A DNA stretch of 31,182 nt, from contig JADLAZ010000285.1 in the NCBI GenBank assembly GCA_020849725.1, forward strand, positions 1 through 31,182. The letters run 5' to 3'. The notes beneath the pieces were generated by a model. It searched no databases. It was not told the DNA's origin and was given only the letters and a program-made list of their open reading frames with translations. This DNA is from Chloroflexota bacterium (GTDB taxonomy: Bacteria; Chloroflexota; Chloroflexia; Thermomicrobiales; JADLAZ01). This document shows, piece after piece, positions 7,418 to 16,017 of this stretch (position 1 is its first letter; every line of letters starts with the position of its first letter). The position numbers were made by a program, and so were the translations under genes.

Positions 7418-8761
7418 GTGGTCGATCTCATTGTCCGGGGCGGGTCGCTCGTGCTACCGGACGGGGTGGCGGTGGGCGATGTGGCGGTGGCCGAGGGGCG
7501 CATCGTCGCCGTGGGGCCGGAGTTGGCCGGGCCGGCGGCGAGCACGCTCGACGCGACCGGGCTGCACGTCTTCCCCGGCGTGATCGACGCGCACGTCCAC
7601 TTCGACGAGCCGGGCCGAACCGACTGGGAGGGCATCGCCAGCGGCTCGCGCGCGTTCGCGGCCGGCGGCGGCACGACCTACTTTGACATGCCGCTCAATG
7701 CCTCCCCGCCGACAATCGACGGCGCGAGCTTCGACCTGAAGCGGGCCGCGGCCGAGGCGGCGTCGCTGACCGACTTCGCGCTCTGGGGCGGGCTGGTGCC
7801 GGGCGATGTCGATCGGCTGGACGAGCTGGCGGCGCGCGGCGTCGTCGGTTTCAAGGCGTTTATGTCACGCACCGGCACCGACGACTTCCCCCGCGCCGAC
7901 GACCTGACGCTCTACGACGGCATGGTCCGCGCCGCGCGGTTGGGCCGACTGGTGGCCGTCCACGCCGAGAACGACACGCTGACGGCCGGGCTGGCGGCGC
8001 GGGCGATCGCCGCCGGGCGGCGCGGGCTGCGCGACTACCTGGCCTCGCGCCCGGCGGTGGCCGAACTGGAGGCGATGGGTCGGGCGATCTGCTTCGCCGA
8101 GGCGACCGGCTGCGCGCTGCACATCGTCCACGTCAGCACCGGCGCGGGCGTGGCGCTGGTCGTGGCGGCCCAGGCGCGCGGCCTGGACGTGACCTGTGAG
8201 ACGTGCGCCCACTACCTGGCGCTGACCGAGGAAGACGTGCTGGCGATCGGCCACGCCGCCAAGTGCGCGCCACCGATCCGCGGCGCGACCGAGCAAGCGG
8301 CGCTGTGGGCGCACATCGACGCCGGCACGCTGCCGATCGTCACCTCGGACCACTCGCCCGCGCCACCCGCGCTCAAGGCCGGCGACGACGCCTTCGCCGC
8401 CTGGGGCGGCATCGCCGGTTGCCAGTCGACGCTGGCGGTGCTGCTGACCGAGGGCTGGGAGCGGCGCGACGTGCCGCTGCCGCGGCTGGCGGCGCTGGTG
8501 GCCGCCAACGTCGCCCGCCGCTTCCGGCTGCCGGGCAAGGGCGCGCTGGCGCACGGCCACGACGCCGACCTGGCGCTGGTCGACCTGACCGCCGCCGGCG
8601 TGCTGACGGCCGCCGACCTCCACTACCGCCACCCGAACAGCCCGCATATCGGCCGGCGCTTCCGCGGCCGGGTGCGCCGCACGCTCGTGCGCGGCCAGAC
8701 CGTCTTCCAGGACGGCCGGTTCACCGGCCCGCCTGTCGGCCGCCTCGTCCGGCCGGACTGA
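7418..8761 (+). CDS. allB: Allantoinase
   Basis: A 447-residue cyclic amidohydrolase (E. coli AllB is about 453) that opens the hydantoin ring of allantoin to allantoate in purine degradation. It has the binuclear-metal signature: H59-x-H61 in DAHVHFDEPGRTDWEG, Lys146 (carbamylated bridge) in GFKAFMS, His182 in HAEND, HIVHVSTG, and the catalytic Asp in TSDHSP. GGGTTYFDMPLNASPPT separates allantoinase from dihydroorotase and hydantoinase, which read differently here. I start at GTG 7418 (MVDLIVRGG, with AAGGTG six bases upstream) because that is where the family normally begins. An in-frame ATG at 7400 lies inside the half repeat and would add six residues. No other allantoin genes are adjacent, although the Ldh2-type gene at the window start could belong to the pathway. 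Confidence 0.85.
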   Translation: MVDLIVRGGSLVLPDGVAVGDVAVAEGRIVAVGPELAGPAASTLDATGLHVFPGVIDAHVHFDEPGRTDWEGIASGSRAFAAGGGTTYFDMPLNASPPTIDGASFDLKRAAAEAASLTDFALWGGLVPGDVDRLDELAARGVVGFKAFMSRTGTDDFPRADDLTLYDGMVRAARLGRLVAVHAENDTLTAGLAARAIAAGRRGLRDYLASRPAVAELEAMGRAICFAEATGCALHIVHVSTGAGVALVVAAQARGLDVTCETCAHYLALTEEDVLAIGHAAKCAPPIRGATEQAALWAHIDAGTLPIVTSDHSPAPPALKAGDDAFAAWGGIAGCQSTLAVLLTEGWERRDVPLPRLAALVAANVARRFRLPGKGALAHGHDADLALVDLTAAGVLTAADLHYRHPNSPHIGRRFRGRVRRTLVRGQTVFQDGRFTGPPVGRLVRPD

Positions 8762-8770
8762 GCGGGAACC

Positions 8771-8940
8771 GGATGAATCCGCGAATGAACGCGAAGTGAT
8801 GCGAATGGAATGAGGAGAACGAAATCCTCGACTGAACCGGTCTGGACGGCATAACGGCGCAAGCGACCCGGCGTGTTATCCGACCTTCTCCATGATTCCG
8901 TTCTATTCGAGTCCATTCGCGTCCATTCGCGGTTTCATCC
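8771..8940. repeat. Intergenic inverted repeat element A (about 40-bp arms)
   Basis: The left arm 8771-8810 (GGATGAATCCGCGAATGAAC onward) and right arm 8901-8940 (ending GCGGTTTCATCC) are inverted copies matching at about 34 of 40 positions. The complementarity continues outward with a one-base slip (GGAACC against GGAAC). The ~90-bp centre is not obviously repeated. It fills the gap between the allantoinase stop (8761) and the next ribosome binding site. The arms are themselves built from short CGCGAATGRA units. It is related to 29384-29508 and 7370-7403. Confidence 0.75.
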
Positions 8941-8972
8941 GTTCCTTCGCGGCCAAGTGAAGAGGGAGCAGC

Positions 8973-10454
8973 ATGCGCACGCAGATCACGGCCCGGTTCG
9001 TGGTGGGCTACGATGCCAGCCGACAAGACCACGTCGTCTACGAGTACGGCAGCGTCGTCTACGATGGCGACACGATCGTCTTCGTCGGCCACGGGGACCC
9101 GGGGTCAGTCGACGCGGTGATCGAGGCCGGCGAGGCGATTGTCGGGCCAGGGTTCATCGACCTGGACGCGCTGGCCGACATCGACCACGCCATCTTTGAC
9201 TGCTGGCAGGACCCGGAGCTGGCCAAGGGGCTGGCCTGGTCGGAGGACTACTTCCAGCACCGCCGACGCGAGGTCTTCACCCGTGAGGAGGAGGCGCTCA
9301 AGCGACGCTACGCGCTGGCGCAACTGCTGCTCAACGGCGTCACGACGGCGATGCCGATCGGCGCGGAGACGACGCGGGCCTGGTGCGAGACCTACGACGA
9401 CATGGCCGACACGGCTGCCATTGCCGCCGCGCTGGGCATCCGGATGTACCTGGGGCCAGCCTATCGCGCCGGCATCAACGGCGTGCGCACCGATGGCACG
9501 CCGGCCGTCTTCTGGGACGAGCCGCAGGGCACAGCCGGGCTGGCCGAGGCGGTGCGATTCGCCGGCGACTACGATGGCGCGCACGGCGGCCTGGTCCGCG
9601 GCTGCCTGCTGCCGTGCCGGATCGAGACGATGACGCTCGACCTGCTGCGGGCCAGCCAGCGCGCCGCCGCCGACCTGGACTGTCCGATCCGGCTGCACGC
9701 CGCCCAGGGGCTGCACGAGGTCGCCTACCTGCGCCAGTGGCACGGCCAGAACCCGATCGAGTTGCTCCATGGCCTCGGCTTCCTCGGACCACGGACGCTG
9801 ATCCCGCACGCCTGGGCAATCAACGGTCACTCGCTGATCGACTCAACCGGCAGCGACGAACTGGGCATGCTGGCCGACAGCGGCACGACGGTCATCTACT
9901 GCCCGCTGGCGAACGGCCACTACGGCAGCGTGCTGGAGAGCTTCGACCGCTACCGGGCGCGCGGCGTGCGCTTCGCCATCGGCACCGACACCTTCCCGCC
10001 GGATTACATCCGCGTCCTCAAGCTCGGCAGCATGCAGACGAAGGCGGTGGAGCGGCGCCGCGATGCCGGCTCGATCGCGGCGCTCTACCGCGCGGCGACG
10101 CTGGGCGGGGCCACCGCGCTCGGCCGCGGCGACCTCGGCCGGTTGGCGCCGGGCGCGAAGGCCGACATCGTCGCCGTCGACCTGGGCGGCTTGCGCACCG
10201 GGCCGATCGAGGATCCGATCCGGACGCTGATCTTCAACTGCGGCGGGGCGCAGGTGCGTACGGTCATTGTGAACGGACGCATCGTCGTGGCGGATGGCGC
10301 GCTGCCCGGACTGGATGAAAGCGCCCTGCGCGACCGCGCCCGAGCTTACTATGCGACCTACCAGCAATCGTTCTCGGAGCGCGACTTCCGCCGTCGGCCG
10401 CCGGCCGACCTGTTCCCAGCGAGCTTCCCGATCGTCCGGTCGCACCCCGTGTAG
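8973..10454 (+). CDS. Amidohydrolase-superfamily protein with DxD in place of HxH
   Basis: A 493-residue protein with the COG0402 architecture: a short N-terminal beta domain, TIM barrel, and the closing LGRLAPGAKADIVAVDL plus VIVNGRIVV strand. RBS GAGGGAGC precedes the ATG. Later barrel motifs are present (LHAAQG, LIPHAWAINGH, and GTDTFPPD for the catalytic Asp). At the first metal site, where relatives read HxH after PGFID, this protein reads PGFIDLDALADIDH (Asp63-Leu-Asp65). The family may therefore bind metal differently or catalyse an altered reaction. Length and clean codon use argue against a decaying gene. It follows allantoinase across repeat element A and could be cotranscribed. Substrate unknown; a deaminase/hydrolase acting on N-heterocycles is the default inference. 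Confidence 0.75.
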   Translation: MRTQITARFVVGYDASRQDHVVYEYGSVVYDGDTIVFVGHGDPGSVDAVIEAGEAIVGPGFIDLDALADIDHAIFDCWQDPELAKGLAWSEDYFQHRRREVFTREEEALKRRYALAQLLLNGVTTAMPIGAETTRAWCETYDDMADTAAIAAALGIRMYLGPAYRAGINGVRTDGTPAVFWDEPQGTAGLAEAVRFAGDYDGAHGGLVRGCLLPCRIETMTLDLLRASQRAAADLDCPIRLHAAQGLHEVAYLRQWHGQNPIELLHGLGFLGPRTLIPHAWAINGHSLIDSTGSDELGMLADSGTTVIYCPLANGHYGSVLESFDRYRARGVRFAIGTDTFPPDYIRVLKLGSMQTKAVERRRDAGSIAALYRAATLGGATALGRGDLGRLAPGAKADIVAVDLGGLRTGPIEDPIRTLIFNCGGAQVRTVIVNGRIVVADGALPGLDESALRDRARAYYATYQQSFSERDFRRRPPADLFPASFPIVRSHPV

Positions 10455-10755
10455 GCGTCAGCACCTCAGGATGGTCCGCACAGGTATCGATGCCGTCCCA
10501 TGGTGGGCGGTGGAGGCTGCCAATCGCCGCTCGCGACCGATGCGGAGTGGAACCCGCGCCCGGACTCAGCCCTGCTCAGATTGCGCTGTTGCGCACGCCA
10601 CCGCCTGACTGCGGGCCTGAGCCAGCGTATCGGCGCACTCCGCGGGAGACCCATCCTGGTCTCTGCCTCCTGGCTCTCCTGCCACGAAGCGTCTATCCTA
10701 GCCGGCGAGGCGCGGGCGAGGCGTATGTCGGGTGGCTGGAGTCGGGAGGGCATGC
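10455..10755. other. Intergenic region before the MFS gene
   Basis: About 300 bp without a convincing gene. It contains a small inverted repeat GAGACC-catcct-GGTCTC (10646-10663) that could be a weak terminator or operator. A -10-like TATCCT (10694-10699) about 57 bp before the GTG start of the transporter has no good -35 partner. Confidence 0.4.
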
Positions 10756-12009
10756 GTGGGGCGAGGCGGCTGGGACCGGCTGATGGGTGCGGGCTGGGCG
10801 CGCACGCTGGCGGTTCTATGGTTCGCCCAGATCATCGCCGAAGTTGCCTTCAGCTTCGCATTGCCCTTCATCCCACTGTACAGTCACCAGGACCTCGGCG
10901 TCGCCGACCCGACGCAGGCGGGGTTGTGGGCCGGCGCGATGGCTGGCGGCTTCGCACTGGTGATGGCGCTGCTGGGACCGATCTGGGGCATGACCGCCGA
11001 CCGCTTCGGCCGGCGGCTGATGATCCAGCGGGCGCTGTTTGGCGGGACCCTCGTCGTCGGCGCAATGGCCTTCGTCCAGACACCCGAGCAGTTATTCGTG
11101 CTGCGCCTGCTGCAAGGCTCCGTCACCGGTGTCGTGGTGGCGACGTCGACGGTCGTGTCGCTCACCGCGCCACGCCACCGGCTGGCAATGGCGCTGGGGC
11201 TGATGCAGGCCGCCATGTTCGTCGGCCAGTCGGTGGGACCGATCGCCGGCGGCATCGTCAGCGACCGCTTTGGCTTTCGCACCGCGTTCGTCGCCACGGG
11301 CGGCCTGTTTCTCGTGGCCGGCACCCTGGTGACGCTGTTTGTCGCCGAGCCAGCGCGCGATCCGGATGAGCGTGCTCGGCCGCGGCCGTCGCTGATGGCC
11401 AGCCTGCGCCAGTTCATGGGGCAGCCCGAACTGATGGCCGTCATCGGCCTGCTGACGTTGATTCGCTTCGCCAGCACGGCGCCGCAGCCGGTGCTGCCGC
11501 TTTACATCTCACAGCTCGCGCCTGCGGAGGCCAACCTGGCCACGGCGACCGGCATCATCGTCGCCGCCAGCGCGGTTGCGGCGACGATCAGCGCACTGCT
11601 GCTCGGTCAGGTCGCCGACCGCTTCGGCCGGCGGCGCACGCTGCTCGTCTGCCTGATCGCTGCGGCGGTGCTGAGCGTGCCGCAAGCGCTGGTGACGAGC
11701 GTGCCGCAGCTGCTGGTGCTGCGCACGGCGCAGGGGCTGGCGCTGGGCGGCATGCTGCCGGCGGTGCAGGCGCTGTTCAGCGACCTGACGCCGGCCGGGC
11801 AGCGCGGCATGGCCTTCGGCGTGCTGGCGACGGCCAGCGCGCTGGGCAATGGGGCCGGGCCGATTACCGCCAGTGTGATCGCTGCTCTCGTCAGCGTGCC
11901 GATGGCGCTGGCGGCGATGGCGCCGGTGTTCCTGGCTGGGGCGTGGCTGCTGACGCGCGTGCCGCGGTCGGCCAGCGTGGAGCGGCCGGCGGCTGCGACA
12001 CATCTGTAA
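10756..12009 (+). CDS. Major facilitator superfamily exporter, 12-TM type
   Basis: A 417-residue integral membrane protein with two six-helix halves. Each half carries the MFS loop 2-3 signature GxxADRFGRR: GMTADRFGRRLMIQ in the N-half and GQVADRFGRRRTLL in the C-half. The second duplicated signature LRLLQGSVTGVV / LRTAQGLALGGMLPA is also clear, and GQSVGPIAGGIVSDRFGFRTAF resembles the antiporter motif C of drug/H+ antiporters. This points to a DHA1-like efflux pump; the substrate is not predictable. GTG 10756 is chosen because GGGAGGG lies five bases upstream. ATG 10783 (MGAGWARTL) is an alternative that keeps the whole first helix. It is a single-gene unit, with a universal stress protein following after a 108-bp gap. 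Confidence 0.88.
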   Translation: MGRGGWDRLMGAGWARTLAVLWFAQIIAEVAFSFALPFIPLYSHQDLGVADPTQAGLWAGAMAGGFALVMALLGPIWGMTADRFGRRLMIQRALFGGTLVVGAMAFVQTPEQLFVLRLLQGSVTGVVVATSTVVSLTAPRHRLAMALGLMQAAMFVGQSVGPIAGGIVSDRFGFRTAFVATGGLFLVAGTLVTLFVAEPARDPDERARPRPSLMASLRQFMGQPELMAVIGLLTLIRFASTAPQPVLPLYISQLAPAEANLATATGIIVAASAVAATISALLLGQVADRFGRRRTLLVCLIAAAVLSVPQALVTSVPQLLVLRTAQGLALGGMLPAVQALFSDLTPAGQRGMAFGVLATASALGNGAGPITASVIAALVSVPMALAAMAPVFLAGAWLLTRVPRSASVERPAAATHL

Positions 12010-12117
12010 CGCCGCCAGTCCCACCGCAACGCTTTTGCGAGGTGAACCGGGATAGAGTCAGGCCGGTGGTCCAGCCCGTCGGCCGGTGTGTGCCCGAACG
12101 GGGAGGAGGTTGCATCC

Positions 12118-13083
12118 ATGATCCGCCGCATCCTGGTGCCGCTGGATAGCTGGCCGCTGGCTGAGTCGGTCCTGCCCTATGTCCAGCAGTACGCGCAGGT
12201 GCTGGGCGCGTCGGTGACGCTGCTGCAGGTGCTGGAGCCGCACGTGCGCGCGGCCGACCTGGAGGCGCTGCGGGAGCGCTTCCAGGCGGAGGCGCACGAT
12301 GACAGCGGCCGGCCGGCGAATGCCGAGGCGGCCGCGGAGCATTATCTGGCGACCACCGCCGAAGCGCTGGCGCAGGCCGGAGTGGAGACACACGTGCAAC
12401 TGGCGGATGGCTTGCCCGCCGGGGCGATCGTGGCCACCGGCCGGCAGTTCGACCTCATCGCCATGGCGACGCACGGCCGCTCCGGCATCGGGCGCTGGGT
12501 CTACGGCTCGGTCGCCGACAAGGTGCTGCGCGGCGCGACCGCACCGGTGCTGCTGGTGCGCGCCCAGGAGGCGCCGGCGCCGCCCGCCCGCCCGCGACGG
12601 ATCATTGTGCCGCTCGATGGCTCGGCGCTGGCCGAGCAGACGCTGCCGCTGGCGACGCTGGTGGCGCGCGGCGCTGGCGCGCAGATCGTCCTCTTGCAGA
12701 GCGTCTTCTGGGCCGAGCTGGCGGCGGCGGACTATCCCTATGGCTACGGCCCGGCCATTCAGGCCGAGGACGTGTTCGGCGAGGCTGAGGCCGATGCCAG
12801 CGACTACCTGACGTCGGTCAGCGGGCGATTGCAGGCCGAGGGGGTAGCGGTGCGGAGTGCGATCCGGTTCGAGGCGGCGGCGGACGCCATCCTGGCCGGC
12901 GCGGCGGACGAGGGGGCCGACCTGATCGTCATGAGCACGCACGGGCGCGGCGGGCTGGGCCGCTGGGTCTATGGCTCGGTCGCCGACCGCGTCCTACGCG
13001 GCGCGACGACGCCCGTGCTGCTGGTGCGCGCCGGTGTGCCGCTCGACACCGTCGTCGCGCCCTCGGAGCCACCGGAAGCGTAA
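12118..13083 (+). CDS. Tandem-domain universal stress protein (UspA family)
   Basis: A 321-residue cytosolic protein made of two UspA domains. Domain 1 (~1-155) begins IRRILVPLDSWPLAESVLPY, and domain 2 (~160-310) begins RRIIVPLDGSALAEQTLPLA. Both end with the ATP-binding pattern G-x2-G-x9-G-(S/T): ATHGRSGIGRWVYGSVADKV and STHGRGGLGRWVYGSVADRV, followed by LRGAT-PVLLVR. Members of this ATP-binding class are induced by starvation, redox or envelope stress; the exact target is unknown. The ATG at 12118 is preceded by GGGGAGGAGG. The two domains are clearly similar, so the protein arose by internal duplication and probably forms a pseudo-tetramer. Confidence 0.92.
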   Translation: MIRRILVPLDSWPLAESVLPYVQQYAQVLGASVTLLQVLEPHVRAADLEALRERFQAEAHDDSGRPANAEAAAEHYLATTAEALAQAGVETHVQLADGLPAGAIVATGRQFDLIAMATHGRSGIGRWVYGSVADKVLRGATAPVLLVRAQEAPAPPARPRRIIVPLDGSALAEQTLPLATLVARGAGAQIVLLQSVFWAELAAADYPYGYGPAIQAEDVFGEAEADASDYLTSVSGRLQAEGVAVRSAIRFEAAADAILAGAADEGADLIVMSTHGRGGLGRWVYGSVADRVLRGATTPVLLVRAGVPLDTVVAPSEPPEA

Positions 13084-13269
13084 CGCCCCCGGCCTAACGG
13101 GCGGTCTTGCCACGCGCTGTGCCCGCCGCTATCGCAGCGTCACGCTCAGGCAGAACTCCGACGGACCAGCGCCAGCAGGCTGGCCGTGTCCATGAATCAC
13201 CCCGCGCGGTGACGCCAGTAACCGATCGCTCCGGTTGATGAGTGAGCGCCGCCAGTCCAGCGCGCCGCG

Positions 13270-13278
13270 TGATACACT
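13270..13278 (+). promoter_or_regulatory. Extended -10 element upstream of the second MFS gene
   Basis: TG-A-TACACT at 13270-13278, about 43 bp before the GTG start at 13321. It closely resembles the TG-A-TACAAT before carA (28104-28112). No clear -35 hexamer is present at 16-18 bp, consistent with an extended -10 promoter. The preceding 237-bp gap (13084-13320) holds nothing else I can identify. Confidence 0.4.
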
Positions 13279-13320
13279 CGCTCACACAGCCATCTCGATC
13301 CCAGGTGGCGGTCAGGTAGA

Positions 13321-14784
13321 GTGACTCAGGTGAGCATGAGCGAGACGGGGCGATGGGCGCGGGCGGCGGTGCTGGCCGTCGCGGCCGGCAACTTCATGAT
13401 CTTTCTCGGCATGATGCCCGTATCGGTGGCGCTGCCGACCATCGCGGGCGTCTTCGGCATCGATGCCGCCACCGCCGCCTGGATTATGAATGCCTACCTG
13501 CTGACGCTGACCGGTCTGGTGCTGACGACCGGTCGGCTGGGTGACCTGTACGGCTACCGCCGCATCTACCTGCTCGGCATCGCCATCTTCACGCTCGGGG
13601 CACTCGCTGCCGGGCTGGCGCCGTCGTTCGCGGCACTGGTGGCGGCGCGAGCGGTCCAGGGCATCGGCGGCGCGCTGATGATGGGCACGGCGCTGGCGAT
13701 CATTGTCGCGCTCGTGCCAGAGCGCCAGCGAGGCACAGCCATCGGCCTGGCCGCCGTCGCGGCCTCGTTCGGCTCGCTCGTCGGTGTCGTGCTGGGGTCC
13801 TTCCTGCTGGAGCTGATTACCTGGCGCGCCGTCTTGCTGGCTGCCGCGCCGGCAGGCATCCTGGCCTATCTGGTCGCGCGCCGGCTGCCAGCCGATCCGG
13901 TGCGCGCCGGCCCGATCGCCCGGCCCGACCTGGTCGGCGCGGCGCTTCTGTTCGCGCTGCTGACGACGCTGTCGCTGTCATTCAGCCACCTGCACGAGGG
14001 CGCCGCCACCTTCGAGGCCGGCGCCGTTTATCACACCGGCATGCAACTCCTGACCGGCGCGCTGCTGGCGGCGTTCATCGTCGTCGAGAGCCGCGCCAAG
14101 GCGCCGATGATGCCGCTCGGCTTGTTCCGGCACCGGCGCTTCACGATGGCGATTCTGGCCAACCTGACATTGCACATGACGATGATGGGGTCGATCTTCC
14201 TGGTGCCGTTCCTGGTCGAGCAGGGCCTCGGCCGCTCAGCAGCGACGACTGGCGCGCTGCTGGCGCCGATGCAGATCGCGGGCATGGCCGCCTCATTCTT
14301 CGGCGGCTGGCTGTACGACCGGACGCGCTCGCGCCTGATCGCACCGGCGATGCTCGGCATCATTGGCGTCGGCATGGGCCTCCTCGGTTTGCGCGGGGCG
14401 ACGATGGGCGACCTGAGCATGGGACTGCTGTTGGTCGGCGTCGGCCTGGCGACCAACATCTTCCAGTCGGCCAACAACACGGCGGCGATGTCGGCTCTGC
14501 CGGCCAGGCTCAGCGGGTTCGCATCGGGGATGCTGGAGACGTCGCGCCAGCTCGGGCACACGATTGCCGTGGCGCTGGCGGCCGGCGTGCTAGGTCTGGT
14601 AGCTGAGCAGGCGCGGGCAGGAGCGAGCGGTCAGGCCAATGCGCTCCAGGGCGTCACGCTGGCGATACTGAGTTTCTCACTGGTCGCCTTCGTCGGCATC
14701 ATCTTCGCCTTGTTCGGCGGCGAGCGGCGCCAGCCGGCCAGTCCAGTGGCCGCGGTGCCGACGCCGGCCGTCATCGCCGACTGA
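13321..14784 (+). CDS. DHA2-type (14-TM) MFS drug exporter, EmrB/QacA-like
   Basis: A 487-residue membrane protein with about 14 predicted helices. Family signatures: FMIFLGMMPVSVALPTIAG in TM1, with the ALPTI seen in EmrB/QacA proteins; WIMNAYLLTLTGLVLTTGRL; LGDLYGYRRIYLLG (loop 2-3 motif); RAVQGIGGALMMG; and a motif C-like SFGSLVGVVLGSFLLELITWRA. These place it in the proton-driven DHA2 multidrug efflux family. The GTG at 13321 is taken as the start; ATG 13336 is a possible alternative with a poorly spaced AGGTGAG. It is monocistronic as far as can be seen, with an extended -10 element at 13270-13278. No adjacent TetR/MarR regulator is visible. Confidence 0.88.
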   Translation: MTQVSMSETGRWARAAVLAVAAGNFMIFLGMMPVSVALPTIAGVFGIDAATAAWIMNAYLLTLTGLVLTTGRLGDLYGYRRIYLLGIAIFTLGALAAGLAPSFAALVAARAVQGIGGALMMGTALAIIVALVPERQRGTAIGLAAVAASFGSLVGVVLGSFLLELITWRAVLLAAAPAGILAYLVARRLPADPVRAGPIARPDLVGAALLFALLTTLSLSFSHLHEGAATFEAGAVYHTGMQLLTGALLAAFIVVESRAKAPMMPLGLFRHRRFTMAILANLTLHMTMMGSIFLVPFLVEQGLGRSAATTGALLAPMQIAGMAASFFGGWLYDRTRSRLIAPAMLGIIGVGMGLLGLRGATMGDLSMGLLLVGVGLATNIFQSANNTAAMSALPARLSGFASGMLETSRQLGHTIAVALAAGVLGLVAEQARAGASGQANALQGVTLAILSFSLVAFVGIIFALFGGERRQPASPVAAVPTPAVIAD

Positions 14785-15012
14785 CGAGGCGCTGGGCGCC
14801 AGCTGGTAGACCAGGGTCGGTCGCGCCGGACCAGTGCATCACCGCGGTGTGCGCCGGCATGACGCCTCTCGATGGCCTTGCCTGCCACTCACTGACCACC
14901 ACACTCATCCACAGGCCGGCCATTGCGTGTATCCTCCATTTTGGCGGTCAGTGGCCACCATTAGCCGGCGGCTGCTCCGATGTGCCCGAACGCTCGAAGG
15001 AGGGTAGCCATC

Positions 15013-15864
15013 ATGCCAACCGGCCGCAAGGTGGGGGGCGTCGCGATCATCGTGGTGTCGGCGCTCATGTTCGTCGGCTGCCTCGCGGCCGTGACTGGCG
15101 TTTGGTTCCTCCGGGCGTTCATTTACAACGAAGTGCGCCAGGTGGCGACGCGGGTGTTGGAGTTGACCGCAGGCGTCGATAGCGGCCTGGGTCGGGTCGA
15201 GGACCGGCTGACGGCCACACTTCAGCACACCCAGGCTGTGCGCGAGCGTAGCCAGGGATTTGCCGCCCGCGACCTGAGCGAGACGGCCCTCAACAGCGCC
15301 GTGCGCGGAGTCGTCGACCAGATCCGCGACGAGTTGTCGCCAGCGATCGAGCGGGCAACCGATGCCGCCGACACGATGCGCGACCGGATCGAGTCGCTCA
15401 ACAGCACCATTCGGCTGGCCAACCGCGTGCCGGGTGTTAACCTGCCAATGATCCAGCCGTCCGAGATCGCATTCGTCAACGAGGCGATGGCCACCGCTCG
15501 AACGCACGTCGCGGCGCTCAACACGCGCGTCGCCGGCGCGCGCCTCGATACGCGCCAGGAAGTCGCCGACACGATCGTCCGACAGACAGCGAACATCGAC
15601 TCGGTCGTGCAGCCTGCCCAGCAGCGTGTTGTGGCGATGCGCGCGCCCCTGGCCGCGCTGGAGGCGAGCATCGACGCCTTGCCCGGTTGGGTCGACGCCC
15701 GTCTTCTACTGCCGATGGCGCTCCTATCGACGCTGGTCTTTGCCTGGCTTGCCCTGGGTCAACTCGCCCTCGGCTGGGTCGGCTGGCTGATCGCTCAGGA
15801 CCGCCTGCACTGGCGCGCCGGTCGGCTCTCCCCGCCGCCGGCGCCCGGCAAGGCGACGCAGTGA
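15013..15864 (+). CDS. Two-TM protein with an extracytoplasmic coiled-coil domain
   Basis: A 283-residue protein I do not recognise. One membrane segment lies near the N-terminus (about residues 8-34, IIVVSALMFVGCLAAVTGVWFL) and another near the C-terminus (about 228-257), with a short Pro-rich cytoplasmic tail. The ~190 residues between are almost wholly helical, with regular hydrophobic spacing (EVRQVATRVLELTAGVDSGL, VRGVVDQIRDELSPAIERAT), predicting a long coiled coil outside the membrane. The layout resembles a sensor or methyl-accepting receptor without its HAMP and signalling domains, or an envelope spacer. The ATG at 15013 follows GGAGGG. It converges with the minus-strand gene ending at 16018; the 153-bp gap shows no strong terminator. 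Confidence 0.65.
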   Translation: MPTGRKVGGVAIIVVSALMFVGCLAAVTGVWFLRAFIYNEVRQVATRVLELTAGVDSGLGRVEDRLTATLQHTQAVRERSQGFAARDLSETALNSAVRGVVDQIRDELSPAIERATDAADTMRDRIESLNSTIRLANRVPGVNLPMIQPSEIAFVNEAMATARTHVAALNTRVAGARLDTRQEVADTIVRQTANIDSVVQPAQQRVVAMRAPLAALEASIDALPGWVDARLLLPMALLSTLVFAWLALGQLALGWVGWLIAQDRLHWRAGRLSPPPAPGKATQ

Positions 15865-16017
15865 TGGCCAATGGGCGCGGCCGGTATGTCGCGCGGGTAA
15901 GCGCTATCGACCTGCCGAGGCGCCGCGGAGGCGCGACGGTCGCTTCTTCTCGGTGCTGCTGGAGGCGTGCGGCGGGCGGAGCGAGGCGCCGCTCGTTGAG
16001 TGCGCCCAGAGGACCGC

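Noticed and set aside
12089..12100. Identical 12-mer TGTGCCCGAACG upstream of the universal stress protein and again at 14981-14992 upstream of the coiled-coil protein.
   Set aside because: Chance sharing of a GC-rich 12-mer in 31 kb is expected, and the surrounding leaders are otherwise unlike each other.
15865..16017. GCGCC-GCGGA-GGCGC as a terminator between the convergent genes.
   Set aside because: The stem is only 5 bp and no T-run follows. It is not better than random in this GC-rich sequence.
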